Origin: Holacanthus passer
Lineage: Eukaryota; Chordata; Actinopteri; Pomacanthidae
Direction: 5' to 3'
Assembly (NCBI GenBank): GCA_025331565.1
Contig: JAFREQ010000040.1
Location: 1,319,501-1,383,500, forward strand
DNA: 64,000 nt
This document shows positions 11,746 to 24,800 of this stretch, one piece after another; position 1 is the stretch's first letter; every line of letters starts with the position of its first letter. Position numbers and translations under genes: made by a program. The notes beneath the pieces are model-generated. The model searched no databases and had not been told where the DNA came from. It saw only the letters and a program-made list of their open reading frames with translations.

Positions 11746-13499
11746 GCCGGTAGTAAAGAAGGCGCTCACCATCAAACCTTACACCTGACACTGAGTTTCA
11801 TTTGCCTTGTTTGGTCAGTGCCACTTAATTTGTTCTGCCATCTTTGCACAGCCGTATTTTTAATATCGCGGAGCCTCTTGCTCTCTTGTTCCACCGTGTA
11901 CAATTACACGATCCCCTCACTGCTCAGCCTGAGACAGCATATTAGATACAAAGGGCATTAGTGTTGCTGTTATGGAGTGAGTCTTGGTGTATCACATAAA
12001 ACGTAACCCTGCAAAGGTCATTTATATCCATTTTGTTATCTGTTTCCTGTCATGTCATTTTAGCTCTTTTGCTATGTAGAATGTGTGTCAGCAGCACATT
12101 GAATTATGGTCCGGCCCAGAATAACACTGCAGCGAGGGAACGGGTTAGTGTTGTTTTTAATGTCTTGGATCAAACCAATTCATCCAGCAGGTTAAACAGA
12201 TGGAAGTGCAAGATCATCTGCTGCAAACTGGGGCACATATTACCTTCCTTCAGGACTCCCGTATGAAAGTTTCACATGGCTATATTAAAGAGAAATGGGT
12301 CACGCATGCTTCAGGGGAAGTCTGCAGGGATTTTGGTTTCAATAAATTAATAATTTTTCATGACGCTACTGACCTCAAACTGGTGCTGTGGCTTTGTAAT
12401 ATGTCTGTAACTCTGACGAATGTTTATGGATCCTTGAAAGGTTCAGCGATGAGTAATAACTGTGCAGTGAAACATGTATTTACAGGGTGATGCTTGTTGT
12501 CTGGATGTGCCGGATACTTTATTTTAAATTATTTATACCAAACGTGTAGGACATTTGTCTGACCTTTTTTATCTTCTCTGTTGATCCCTACTTCCCCTAT
12601 TTTATTTTTTTTTAATCTATTTTGTTGGGCATGTTTTCCATCTAATGGGAGGTTACACTATTGACTGACTGGTGTTTTGTAATCATGGTAGATCAATAAT
12701 GAGCTGTGAGCCCACGATACGTTTCCCTGCAGAGGCAGTAAAGTATTGTATGTCAAATCAATCGCGTCATGCACATCACAAAACAACATGACAGGACCTG
12801 AAAACAATTTGTTCTATAACATCTAACTATGGATATAAATGTTGGAAGTCTTGCAGCTCATTCCACTTGTAGTTTGCATAAAAAATAAATGCAGACTTTC
12901 TTCATTCTCATGCATATAATTAATGTATTCTGAATCCTAAAAGTGATTAAATATAAAGCCTTCAAAAAGCACTTGTAAGCAGCATCAATCTGCTCCAGAT
13001 CACGCACTCAAATCGCATTAGCTGTTTGTAAGTGGTGATAAGAATGTATTATCTGCAACCATCTGCTCAAATTACATCGTTCCAAAATAAATATATTGTG
13101 AAATTTAACAAGAGATGGAATCAGGTATGCTGCTGTCCAGGCTCCCAGTGCAACATGCAGCTAAAGATGTGACTCATGGTGTCCAGGTGGCCAAGATCAC
13201 CACTGAAGAGGGTTTAAGTTTTGTATTAAGTGTCTCCAAGTTCAAGTACTAGCTCTCAAATTCTTTAAACCAGGTTTCAGGTTCCAGGTATAATGTTGAG
13301 AAAGACACCTGAACCAACCACAGTGTGACATGAGTCAATATTTATCATCTATAAAGTCAAACATGAAATCATGCTGAATTTAGTAGGAAAATAATAATGC
13401 AACTAATTATACGCAAGTCATATCATAGTTTTAATGTATTTGTTATATCCAGTTAATGGAGCAGCACAAGTATTCTTAAATCTATATCTATACCTTAGA
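11746..13499. other. non-coding block
   Basis: No gene or named repeat. Open frames of 77-96 codons between 11701 and 12490 have no recognisable domain, and the first of them starts inside the mariner fragment. Confidence 0.5.
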
Positions 13500-13660
13500 T
13501 CACTGACTGAGGCACCGTGGTCGTGAATCCAATTACAGGCATGTGCCTCAAAAGCAGCCAATCTCAAAGAAGGGAGTATTCGACTGTATCAAGTGCTTTT
13601 AGACAAATCAATAAACACAAAACAGAAACAGCCAAGCAATTCCCCTTCCAATCCGGGGAA
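13500..13660 (-). pseudogene. LINE reverse transcriptase remnant (motif A region)
   Basis: On the minus strand, starting near 13627, the translation gives CFVFIDLSK. After a one-base shift it continues ALDTVEYSLL, then a stop and DWLL. Together this matches the reverse transcriptase motif A block of L2/Rex/Jockey-type LINEs, usually written FIDLSKAFDTVDHSLL, in which the Asp of FxD is a catalytic metal ligand. That Asp is still present here, but the frame is broken by the shift and by stop codons. No other RT motif (such as the YxDD box) is recognisable nearby, so this is a short relic. The exact clade is unknown. Confidence 0.7.
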
Positions 13661-16600
13661 CGGAGCATGCCATTTAATAGATAAATGAATAGCGTGCGGA
13701 ATCATTTTTCATCTGAGGTACAAGCACACAGTCAGTAGTTTAGTGTCAGTAATCAATAAACAGTGCATTTATCCAAAACGTACTGAAAGTGTCAGTTTTT
13801 ATTGCAGCAGACGTCCAGGAGGTGCATTTTATTGAGCGTGCACTCAGGATTTTGCACCAAAACTATCTCCGTGTCCGACTTACTACACTTCTAACGGCGC
13901 ATGTCACACTCGAAACTAAATGTGCTAAACGTGAATGTTAAGCTGTAATCTCTCGGCCATGGAACTGGAATCTATCTTGCCATCTGTCACCTCCCCAAAC
14001 AGACCGGCTACACAAATACCCTACAACCAATATTACGCTTTGATGGAGAGATAACCTTTAAATTTGAAAAGTTGGGAAATGACTTTCTCTTGCGCGATCA
14101 TAAACTAGTTAAGGGTAAGTTTTGTTAAATGCCAGCTAAATGTCATAGATGATCTCTGCATTACCGGCTTCTTATGATTTAAGCTCGCGAACCTTTAGAC
14201 TCGTGGTGTGAGCAGTAATCGAGTACTTGAATTCTGCTCTGACCCTGAAACATCATTGCTATTAATGGATTATTTTTGAGTGCAAACTTTTCTACATCAT
14301 ATTTGTGTTACATGCAGCTAATTCCAGAGCCTGTTCATTATCAGAAGGTGCCTTGATTGGTTTATTCCACACATCTGAACCTCTCTCTCGAGAGTGGCTT
14401 TGCTAAATTTCCGGAGCCAACAGGCCGGCGATCCTCTGAGTACTGCAGTGCTGGGTTTGATTAGAGAGGTCACCTTCAACTCAGATGAGGATAACTATAA
14501 AGGACTCTTCCTGTAACCTGCCTCATTAACAGTATTAATTCCCTTTGCCACCCTAAAATTGCAGCTACTGCATCTCTGAGGGTCTGGAAATAGTTCAGAC
14601 AGCAAATTGTTTTCTTGTTAGGCCTCAGACGCAGAGAGGACTCTCTTTCCTCTCTCTCTGACTGGAGCTTTTTTCCTCTTTGGAACTTTGAGGTCTTTGA
14701 AAAAAACAAAACAGAGTGAATGTCATTGCTTTGAAAGTTAATTGACAAGAAACTTTTCTCTAGTATTCATTCTTTGTGGATTAAGAATCATCATTACGCA
14801 CTTGTATGAACAGATCTATAATGATGGGCGACATTTTTAAACTGCCCTTCTTTTGCATATACTGTGGAAAAAAACCTGTGTTCTCAGTGGATAATCATGA
14901 ACAGATTTACAGTGAAGGGCTCATCTGCTAAATAAGATATGGTGCGTGGGCGGATTTTTTTTTTTTTTTCTTCTCCACAAACTGAAAAACAATCTAATTC
15001 CATTTTTCTCTGTACCTGAGTAAAGCATTAAAGTGAAGCTGAAGCACACAGTGGAAGTTACGTCTCAGATGACATTAATGGGCCGTCGTGCTGATGAATG
15101 CATTGCACTTTTTTTCACTGTTTACTTTTTAACCCAACAAGTTCTCATTTGTTAGTGCCTTTGAAAACAAAGTCTGATCCGCATTTGCATTTCCTGATCT
15201 GCCACCCACTTTATTAATGTTACAGTATTATTGTGTGTTAAAGAAACTGTTGGCCGTCGGTAGAAGACAGAAAACAATGGAAGCACGAGCTGTGTTAATG
15301 ACCTTACAGTGAAGGCTGGCAGGTCAGCATGGCTGCAAATTAGCTGGAATTACATGGGAAATACTGCATAAAACTAAAACCAACCAATAAAACCAAAGTC
15401 CTGCAACTCTCAGCAATATTAGAATATTTTGGCTACTGTTTTCTTTGCTACCTTGACAAAACAGTCATTAATAGCATGAGCATAAGTTTGCTCCTCCCAC
15501 AAAATACATAAAATAATCCGATAGATAGAAAAAGATTTTAAAAAATATGGTTATTGCCTTCTAAGACAACTAATATGAGCATTTTTGCAAAACAAAGAGA
15601 ATATTGCATAGACTGTTTTCTGACCTTTGACCTCTATAGTCAAGGTTTGGTCAAGTTTAGACTCCTAAAAGTGCTTCGTTCGAGGTTAGAGAAACATCGT
15701 GGTCATAAAAATTGACACCAGCAAACTACATCATGCTCATGTTGGCTTATTAGTGAAAAAAACCACAGGAGGTCAACTGTCAATGAACATAAACATAGTT
15801 TGTTGTAAGTACTTGAACAAATGTCGATTTGCAGTGAAGTCTCTTTTATTCTTTTATTTTTGCAGGCACATCATTCAACAACGTACGTCATGATCGGATG
15901 TTAATATCTCAGTGCTGCACCTTGTTGGCAGCTCACACATTTTGGCATCCTCACATTTTTAGTCTTTGCATGTTCACAATCATGTCATGAAAAAGCCTTC
16001 TGCTTTTTTGTCTGTGTGCCTCTTTTTTTCACATTTAACCTTCACAAAATCCTCCACCTGTTTTGTTTCTGAGAAAAATTGCTTTACTGTTTGATGGGCT
16101 TTGATCAAAACATGAGCAAATTAGACCTGAAAAGCTATTTCAATTACCGCGTTTTCTCCAGCGAGTGCCACGGCTTTTAAAATATATAAATAAATAAATA
16201 AAACAGCAAAGAAAAACTAATTGAAGCAATATTCTGCCTAAACACATAAATACGACCACTGGTCTTCAAGATAGACATTTTGATATGACTCAGTTTGTGA
16301 TGCTGAATAAATATTTACACGCAGTATAGATTTAATGTGGGTTTGTTTACATGTGGGATGCAAGGATCTGGATAATTTGCCGAGATACAAGGCTTCACAG
16401 TCGGTGAATTATGGGAGTTTTATGAAACTGCCATGAGCTGACCTTCAGCTGAGAAACAGAGGTTGGCTGGAGCTGTGCCACAGAAGCTGGCCGGAGTCAC
16501 GCCTAGTGTCTGCGTGTTCCCAGGAGATCTGCTTTGTTGACTCATTTGACTTTGTTTTGTTTTGCCGCTGCTCGGAATAGCTGAACAAATTGTTGTAATG

Positions 16601-17189
16601 TCATTGCGAGGTGATGTAGCCGTGCCGGATGACTCGCCCGGTCCGTCCCCCGTCGCAGCCCTCCAGAGTATCGCGTGATGGATCGACCGGGCGGCTCAAA
16701 CTCCCAATAACAAGTATTCTAAATGACGATGTGAGAGAACGGCCGAACCGCCCGAGACTGCAGGGTCACGTCAGAGGAGGAAATGGTCCTTAAAAAGGTC
16801 AGTCGCCGTTGTCACGAGCAGGCCTCCAGAGCTCGACTCAGTCTTCAGTAATGATTTCTGTGACCTCGGACGCTCCACAGGCTCATTTTAACTTTGATTA
16901 TGCATTCAGTTATAAAGCAGAACTTCCTCTCCTATTTAGGACTTGATAAAATAAAACCATTAAGTCTGACTTCCAGCTCAGGATGTCAGGTGTGTTTCCT
17001 TAAAGCCCAGTTTTGACTTGAAATAAAGCGGCTTCCTAAACAATCAGTCAACTCGTACTATGGATTTTCTGCATGTCTTTGAATCAATCAGTGCACACCT
17101 ACATTAACATTGGTTGGTTATAGCTATATAAAACATTCTGGTGCTTCCAAGCTTAAATGACATTTTCAAATTATATCTTGCCTCACCCT
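13661..17189. other. non-coding block with low-complexity tracts
   Basis: No gene. It contains a poly(T) run near 14957-14970, A/T-rich tracts, and an (AAAT)n array listed separately. The part 16610-16830 is unusually CpG-rich for this window, with the partly complementary words accgggcggctc and gaaccgcccgag. It may be a conserved non-coding or regulatory patch, but nothing in the sequence proves it. Confidence 0.45.
16184..16203. repeat. (AAAT)n microsatellite
   Basis: Short array of AAAT units (ataaataaataaataaa) preceded by ATAT. Confidence 0.85.
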
Positions 17190-17560
17190 TGTCATGTCCA
17201 GCATCTTAGATTATGTTTTCCTTAGTTATCAGACTCTTTTGAAGCACTTCCTGTTTTATTTCGTGTTACTCACCTCGCCTCTCATTTCAGATTCCTATTT
17301 CCTGCCTTTGTGTGTTTCCCACCTCTATGATTGTCTGCCCCGTCCTGATTCACCTGTGTCTCAGGTGAAACCAATCCTACTGGTTCTTAGTGTTAGTTTT
17401 TTGTTTTTTTTTCATCTCTGCTTGCCGTTGCCTAGTCCTGTTTTTGGATATTGTTTGCCTGATCTGCTGCCTGCCTGTGTACGAAACCTTTTGCCAAGTA
17501 AAGACCTTTTTATTTTTGAAAACCTGAACAGTCTCATGAGTCGAGCTGTTCGGTCTTCTT
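17190..17560 (+). repeat. teleost interspersed repeat, LTR-like
   Basis: The stretch around gtgttactcacctcgcctct, cctttgtgtgtttcccacc, gattgtctgccccgtcctga and ttcacctgtgtctc closely resembles a repeat found in many percomorph genomes. It is pyrimidine-rich with CCTG-type words and ends in a TTTGCC..AAGTAAAG..CCTTTT segment. That layout recalls the LTR or 3' end of a retroelement, but I see no matching second LTR or internal domain, so it would be a solo LTR or fragment. A 159-codon frame opening at 17194 (to 17673) is produced by this repeat and is not a gene. The class assignment is an inference. Confidence 0.55.
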
Positions 17561-18870
17561 TCCCGTGGTTCAACAGTTTTGACCGTCCTGCTGCTCAATT
17601 TTCACACTTACAGTATTTACTGTGGCTCCAATCTGTGGTGCGCACATGCAGTCTCCTCTTCTTTTCAACATAGAGGCCATTTATTGTTACGACTGGCAGG
17701 AAATTAGATTTTCACCCATTTGGTTTTAAGCAGGAAAATTGGAGAGAGCGATGTTTGGGCGAGTGAAGATCTACGAGCACACAACCAATAAATATCCAAA
17801 ATAAGCCACAAACCACTATTACCATAAGAATACATATTGTGTGGCATCAAGCCGGGTAATTTAGTCCAAATCTGAAAGTGGTTTGCCTCAAAATGTTCCA
17901 GCATTAAAGCTGTTTCCAAACCTGTGTGGACCAACAAGCTGCGTTTGAATCCACATGTGAAAATTCAAGGACCTGAGTGGTGTCTGAAGTCAAACATTTT
18001 GTTCAACATACAAAATCCACACATTATTTTATTGTTTAAAAAAGGCTTTATGACCATATTCCCCTTTAATAACCTCTTCAACAGTGTGAATGTAATGTGT
18101 CACAAAGGCGGAAACTGAGGCCGAGGAGGGAAATGGAACAAGCATCACATGACATGTTTACTCCGCTCTCTCTCTCTCCCATGTGACTTTGATTGTAATT
18201 GACTTTTGTACGTTGCTCCATGTTGTTCATTTGTAACTCTGCTGCCGCCCAGGATGTTGCTTTCTTGGACAGGGCACCCCAGAAGAATATATCAGTGACT
18301 TCTCTATGTCTCCTCTCAAAACACACTAAATGAGCAATACAAATGAATAAATAAGCGCCCGTGTGCGATGTGCAGTTGCGGCGTCCTTGAATGTCTGGAC
18401 AGTTGGCCTGAAGAGACATGAGACCGAGGAGGGTGATCAGACCTTGAGAAGATCCACAGTGGCAGCGCATCAGTGCCATGGCCTCTTCTCTGACATCCCC
18501 TCCCTCATTACCACACTGTCACTCTCTAAATGTGCAGACATGCATGCAAGTAAACACACACACACACATGCACCCACGCACATGCACATGCACACACTTA
18601 GCGAGCAGTTCTTTATGGAGATTGACTATGTAGGGCAGCCTCCTTTACTGTGTACAGCGGTGACATTGACACATGGTAACAGAGGAGATTCATTTCCTCG
18701 CAGGGTTAGTTCAGGGTTTATTTTCGGCCCGGGAGTTTCATGGAGCAGAGCCGCTCACCGCCCACTCCTGAAGTGGGTGAAGGTGTGGAGGTTCAGCCAG
18801 CGTGGATGCATGTATTTAACATTATTTTATCTCTTAGCTCCCAACTGAAATATTGTACAACAGAATCACA
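17561..18870. other. non-coding block with CA-rich tract
   Basis: No gene recognised. An interrupted CA/ATGCAC-rich tract lies at about 18555-18598 (cacacacacacacatgcac). The 161-codon plus frame at 18363-18848 runs through that tract and shows no domain. The minus 133-codon frame at 18479-18078 is equally featureless. Confidence 0.5.
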
Positions 18871-18896
18871 CCTCTTCTTCTTCTTCTTCTTCTTCT
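18871..18896. repeat. (CTT)n microsatellite
   Basis: About eight CTT units in a row, followed by CTCAG. Confidence 0.95.
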
Positions 18897-21800
18897 CAGA
18901 CTTCCAACTGAAAATGTACAGCTCTGCCAGAATCAGCTAAACATACACTTTTCTCGGTACAATAATTTCATTGCATGCTTTAGATTCCTGGTCTTTAAAA
19001 GTGACAATAACCTGAAATGAGACTTTTTCTTCAGTATCTAAAGGTAATTAGTGTCAGTAAAGAGCGGAGCTACAAGCAGAGCTTTACTTTTTGTTTTGCG
19101 AATTCACCATAATGTAAAGAAAAAAGAAATTACAAAAAAATAGAGAATAAAATCAGAATTAAAAAGATATGTACAGGATGTTTAAGGAAAGGATTTTATG
19201 ATAATAGTAATAATATCCGTGCCTTGTGTTGAAAACTTGTACTGGCAAAAATCCAAAGAATTGCTAAGAGTTTCATGCAACTTTTGTTTTGGTATCATAT
19301 CCTTGATCATGCATAGCACCACTCACATGAAGGCATTTGTGAGCAGCACAACTTTTCTTGGACAAAAAAAAAAAAAAGATAGAAAAACAACATGTAATAA
19401 TTATCCTGCAAGCCTGTAAATAAAGGGAGCGAAAGACTTGTGCTCAAAGGGTAAACATAATAAAAACCCATATTGCAGCGGGTCCTGTCAACATTGCATT
19501 TTCCAGAAATTCATTAAACTTGAATTTACTGCCATGTTGGTTTGCTCGTTTAATTAGCATCAGAGCATTATCAAGTAAACTGCTCAAACACAGATGTCTG
19601 GGGGAACCAATTCACATCAACCTGGTAATTACGCGTGGGATACATGGGGAGGGAGAGGCTGGTGAGCCCTTTCTAAACCGCATCCATCAGTGTCGGAGAA
19701 GTCAAAATTATTGATTACATTCAAACTTAAACAATGGTAATGAACTGACATGGCATGATAATTGTTTAATCACAGCTATTTACGGATGCGGGAGGACTGC
19801 AGAGTGAGTCTTATTGTCTCTAAATGCTTTTTAGGTTTCTCTGTGGGAGCTTGCTTTAGCTCCGTGTGGGTGGCGGATAGTGAGTGTATTTGAGAGCGGC
19901 GCTTCTGGCAAACTGCAGGCATGAAAAGCTCCACGGTGGAGTGACAAATACTGGAAACCTTAATCCTCATGATGATGGGAAAAAACATGGCAAAATAAGG
20001 CCCCTTGGAGAAAATCTGAATTATCCTTGAAGTCTGTCCCATCTCTCTCTTTGTGACCTTTATTGTAAAACCGTCCGTCCTATTCTCTTTAGATTACTTT
20101 GAAACTGTTGGGCAATAATAAAAATCAGAGTGGTGGATGTGGTAGTTGCAATAGTAATGGTTATAAAATATGTGTTTTTGCAGGTTCAAACAGCGGCGCA
20201 CCTCTAATAGCACCGTGCTCAGCTGTCCTCAGGGATCCTCCCGCTCTGCATCATCAATAATGTGCCCATACAGGCTGACTCACAAAACAACAGCAACAAA
20301 TTAGATCCTCACAAAGCGCAGCATAGATCAGTAATGACTTGGCACAGTCGGAGCGGCGTAGCATATCAGCCGGGCTATATTATAACTATTTGGCTCTAAA
20401 GTAGGTAATAGTTTTTATTTAGTTAAAGGAGATGTTTTTTTTTTTGGTTTTTTTTTATCTGCTGTCAAATAGAAAATAGCAGCTCTGGCTTCGTTAATTG
20501 TGCTGTAGCCAGAGTTCACACAGGCACAACACAGTGGCAGTTTTCTATCCAATGAGTAGTGATTTGACCTTTGACCTGAGACAGACTGGGCTGGTGTCCA
20601 GCTTTGGATGTGTCACGTGTCGGAGCAGCCAACAACAGAGCAGTACAGGCACAGATTGAATTGATTACAGTTCCTCTCCTGGTATCGATTAAACCTTTAA
20701 AAACTTATCTCTGTTCATTAAGATTACATGCAGAATATAGTGTATAGAATTTCCATGAGTGCCTTCATATGTTAAATTGACTTAGATGTAACACCTTTAC
20801 TTAAATAGTGCTTAAGTAGTCTCCTCTGATACTGACTCATTTCAATGTGGCTCCACCTTCAAGTTGACATAATTTCTTAGGTATTGGACGTATAAAACCC
20901 CACTTGTCTTGTGAGATTGTCATTGTTACCTTGCAGTTCCAAGGCGGAAATCCTCAGCCTCACGATGTCGACTGTGTTATGCAAATTTTAATTAGTGAGA
21001 CTTGAAATACAGACTTGAGAAGTAAATTGTCTTTCATATTCTTTGCGAAGAAGGTCAGAAACAGTCGTACAGAGTGCAAGCAGTCTGCAGCCGAGCTTCT
21101 CTTATATTGCTGCATAATTGAACTTGTGATTAACACTTACTCTTTCAAGAAGGAATGAGGTTGCGTGAAGCTGGTTCAAACCAGATCTGTGGTCAGACGT
21201 AGGCGATGCACTGAGGGCGAACCTACACAGGGAAGTGAAAAAGTGCAAAAGGTAACATGAGGGTCAGACTAACTAATTTTATGATATGATATTAAATGAT
21301 ATATAAAAACTATGTTAACAAGGATGAAAACATGATTGTCTTTGGATTGGGTCCTGAAAATAATTTATGAAAGAATGAGATCACAGAAGTGTCAACATGA
21401 AAACTCAAACACTTTGAGTTATTTGTTGTTGTTTGATTTTTTAATAAATCCTCTTTGCAGCATGTAACGAAAAAAGTTTGTAGCATGTTCATCCAAAATT
21501 CATTTATGCCAGATTTAAGATTAATGATGAACAAGACTATAACCTACAAACAAAGGTAAGAAAAAATAGAACAAAACAAACAACAATGATAAAACATTGT
21601 TGGCCAGTTGTGCCGTCTGTCTATATTTTTTCCATTCACTGCAAAAGTCAGGAAATGAAAGCAAAACTAAAAAAGACCTCATGTCCTTTATCCACCATGG
21701 AAGTAAATGTCTTCGTTTTTATCTGATCCCAAGTGTTTGGAGAACAAATTGAAAAATCAAACTGCATAGTCAACTGAACCGCCATTATGCAAACCAGTCA

Positions 21801-24800
21801 CAAGCTTCCATTTAAATTATAATACAGACAATAGACCTTTTTTCTCTGACACGCCGTCGCCGGAGAAGCACAGGTGTATTCAATAACGTTAATGACGGAT
21901 GTGATCCACTTAGAGGAGGTCCTCGCACTGAGCGCCCAGGCTCGCTGCATTAGGAACAGGAAGGCACCATTAATGTTATTAATTCCACCTCAGCTATTTC
22001 CTGCTATGACAAGTCGAAATGTCTGCTGTGGAAAAAAAAGTCTCAAATGAACAGTCATTGCTCATTTCCTTTAACCATGAAGGTGAATTCGTCTTTAATT
22101 TAACTAAGTATTTTTAGCTGTCCAAACCTGAAACAAACTACCACTGATGGAGGCAGCAGGTGAAAAGCTCACGTGGGTTAAAATTGAATTTTGGAATTCA
22201 CTGTTATGACGTATCTCTCATATTTATACATGATGACTTGTTGAGCATTTGCATGTAGAATATGAAATGAGGAAGCTGTTCACACTGAAAGTTGAAGTGG
22301 AGAAAGAGATAAACCTGACAAGACTAACACTGAAAAGATCAAATGGACTGAGGTTACTTAAAAGCTTAAACTGAAATCTTCAAAAGTTTAAAAAAATAGT
22401 ACTATTTTGTGATAAAGAAGTAAAAGTTATCAGCTCTGTAATTTGTGAAATAATTTATACCTGGTTGCAAAATTTAAACGTGAAAACAACAAAGCAAGAG
22501 CCAGAGAATAACTGAGAATAGACACAGAGCAAAGGACACGGACAAAAAGCTTTAGAGAACCCATAAATTTAAGAGTCAGAATATATAATGGATGGCGGCA
22601 CACATTGGGAAAAGCATAGCGACGCAAAAAGCAGAGAGATGAGCACAGGAGCGTTCCCAGTCGGGTTCACAAGAGAGCACTACAGTAGATGGCCGTCTCG
22701 AGATTTTTCTGGAACGTTATAAATGTTGCATGGCAGAAGCAATTAATCCCCATTTTGGAGAAGAGCAGGGCAAAATGCAATAATAATAATAAATTCTATA
22801 AAAAGGTACAGTCCTGAGAAATGCTTTATTTTTGGTTCCTGTTTGTCTGAGAGGAGGAGATATTTAGCGTGAAAGTGGAAAAACTGCAGAGAAAGAAAGC
22901 AACTATCTCCTTCACCACTGAGCCAGAAGCATTGGTGGAAATGTGTGTAAAAAATTGCATTTACTGCAATACCTGGAACTATTTAGACACTTTTCTCTGG
23001 CTGAACAAGCCTGAAATCTGCCCAGATGTGTGAAGGTCTGAAGTCGAGATGATCGGTCAGGGTTTGATAGATGTTGCAGATGTGATGCTATCAGCGGCAC
23101 GGTGTTCAGAAAGGCAGCTTGCCCAGTCAAACGAGAAACAAAATTGCATTAGGATGAAAGTAGTGCAGCATGAGCGGAGTGATTGTCCTTCAGTGTGAAG
23201 GTCTAAACCCAAATAATCCCCGTGACAGCAAACATTCACCCGACTGAAGTGTCCTTGAAAAAAAAAAAAAACACAGTGAATCCCAGCGGCGCTGTACTGT
23301 AGCAGAATTTCTCCTTTGGGGATTACTAGAGTATCACAAAACTAAAATTAAACCGTGCACATCAACAGGGCTGTCTGCTGTAAAAGGAAACCATCACGGG
23401 GAGGAAGCTGAGACGGCGCTGGGAAGCTTGTCAAAGGTTTTTTTTTTTGAAGATTGTTTGATGCAGTACGTGCACAAACAGACAGATTCAACTGTGAGTG
23501 TAAATAAAAAGGTGCATTTTGCCAGCGAAGGTAAAACTGTAATATCTCGAGTTCAATCTGCTGCTCCAGCTGTAGCCGCTGGTGGATGAAAGAATGAAGT
23601 GTACAACCTAATCTGGCAACTGGGCATAAACTAGTAAAGAAGCAATTTAGAAAAGGTATAATTTGAGCTTGTGTAGAGAGTTATTATCTGCACAGGCGAA
23701 CCTGCAATGAACAAAGTAACAACATTAGAAATGAGGAGGGAGGAAATTGCTTGTGGAGCAAACATGTTCCCTGGAGGAAGTGAAAGCATGTGCCAGAAAA
23801 GCTAAAAGGGGTCAGTGATTGAACAGGAAAACTCTATTAGTCTTAAACTATGGAATAAAAAAAACTTTTTGGAATAATGTGCAGCAGCAATGCTTAGAAA
23901 CATCCCATCAGGATATAATGCTATTTCCCAAGGTTAATGCATAAAGTGTAAAACCGATTCTTGAAGTCCCTGTTATCAGCAAATGGGAGTAAACAAACTA
24001 AAATTAATTCATTAACTTGCAGAATGCAATACATCAAATAGGCAACGTGCTGTGTGCAGATCAGGAATTATTTTTAAGTGGGTCCACCTTTAAGGCAGCA
24101 AGGTGCAAGATTTTGGATTAGAAAAGCAATTTATACTCCCACCAGTCCTGTGATATGTGACCTGTTCCTGAGCTTCATTATTCAGGGGTCAGTTTAGTTT
24201 CTGTACATTATTGCATTATGGGAAAACAACAAAAATAAGCTCCAGGATTCACCACGTTGCTGCTGGAGTGGATTTGCAGCTGCTATTAACTACCTGCGTC
24301 CTCAAAGATTTGGGTTCATAAATTATGTCGGGCCACAAAAGTAACATCTGAAGTATTAGACAGAGGCGGCAGCGGCTATGGATAAGAAACCATAAAAATG
24401 AGTTAATGTGCCATGAGGGAATAGCTGTGGTTGTATTAGTAGGCGGCCATACATCACCCTCAGCTCCTCCAACAGACGTTTGCACGGCGTGTCGGGTGCG
24501 TGGTCCCCCGGTGCAGTCTGGGTACCGGTCTGCTCGATGGGATATTTGAAGGGTCACTTGTCTGTTTAAAGAAAATAGTCTCATGCACAGACTTTGTGGT
24601 GGTGCTGAGAATTCACACTGATCCCGTTGGAGGATTAACTGTAATGTACGTCATCTGTAATGTGAACCGGATAATAAATAAGACATTCCTCCTCCCACAC
24701 ATCTCTTCTTCTATTGTCAGCGCTCACAGCCACCGTCGCACATCAGACCCAGTCTATTCATTAATGCCAATAAAACCAGGTCTTGTTCAAAATAACCTGT

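Noticed and set aside
18363..18848. 161-codon frame
   Set aside because: It runs through a CA-rich low-complexity tract, and the rest has no domain.
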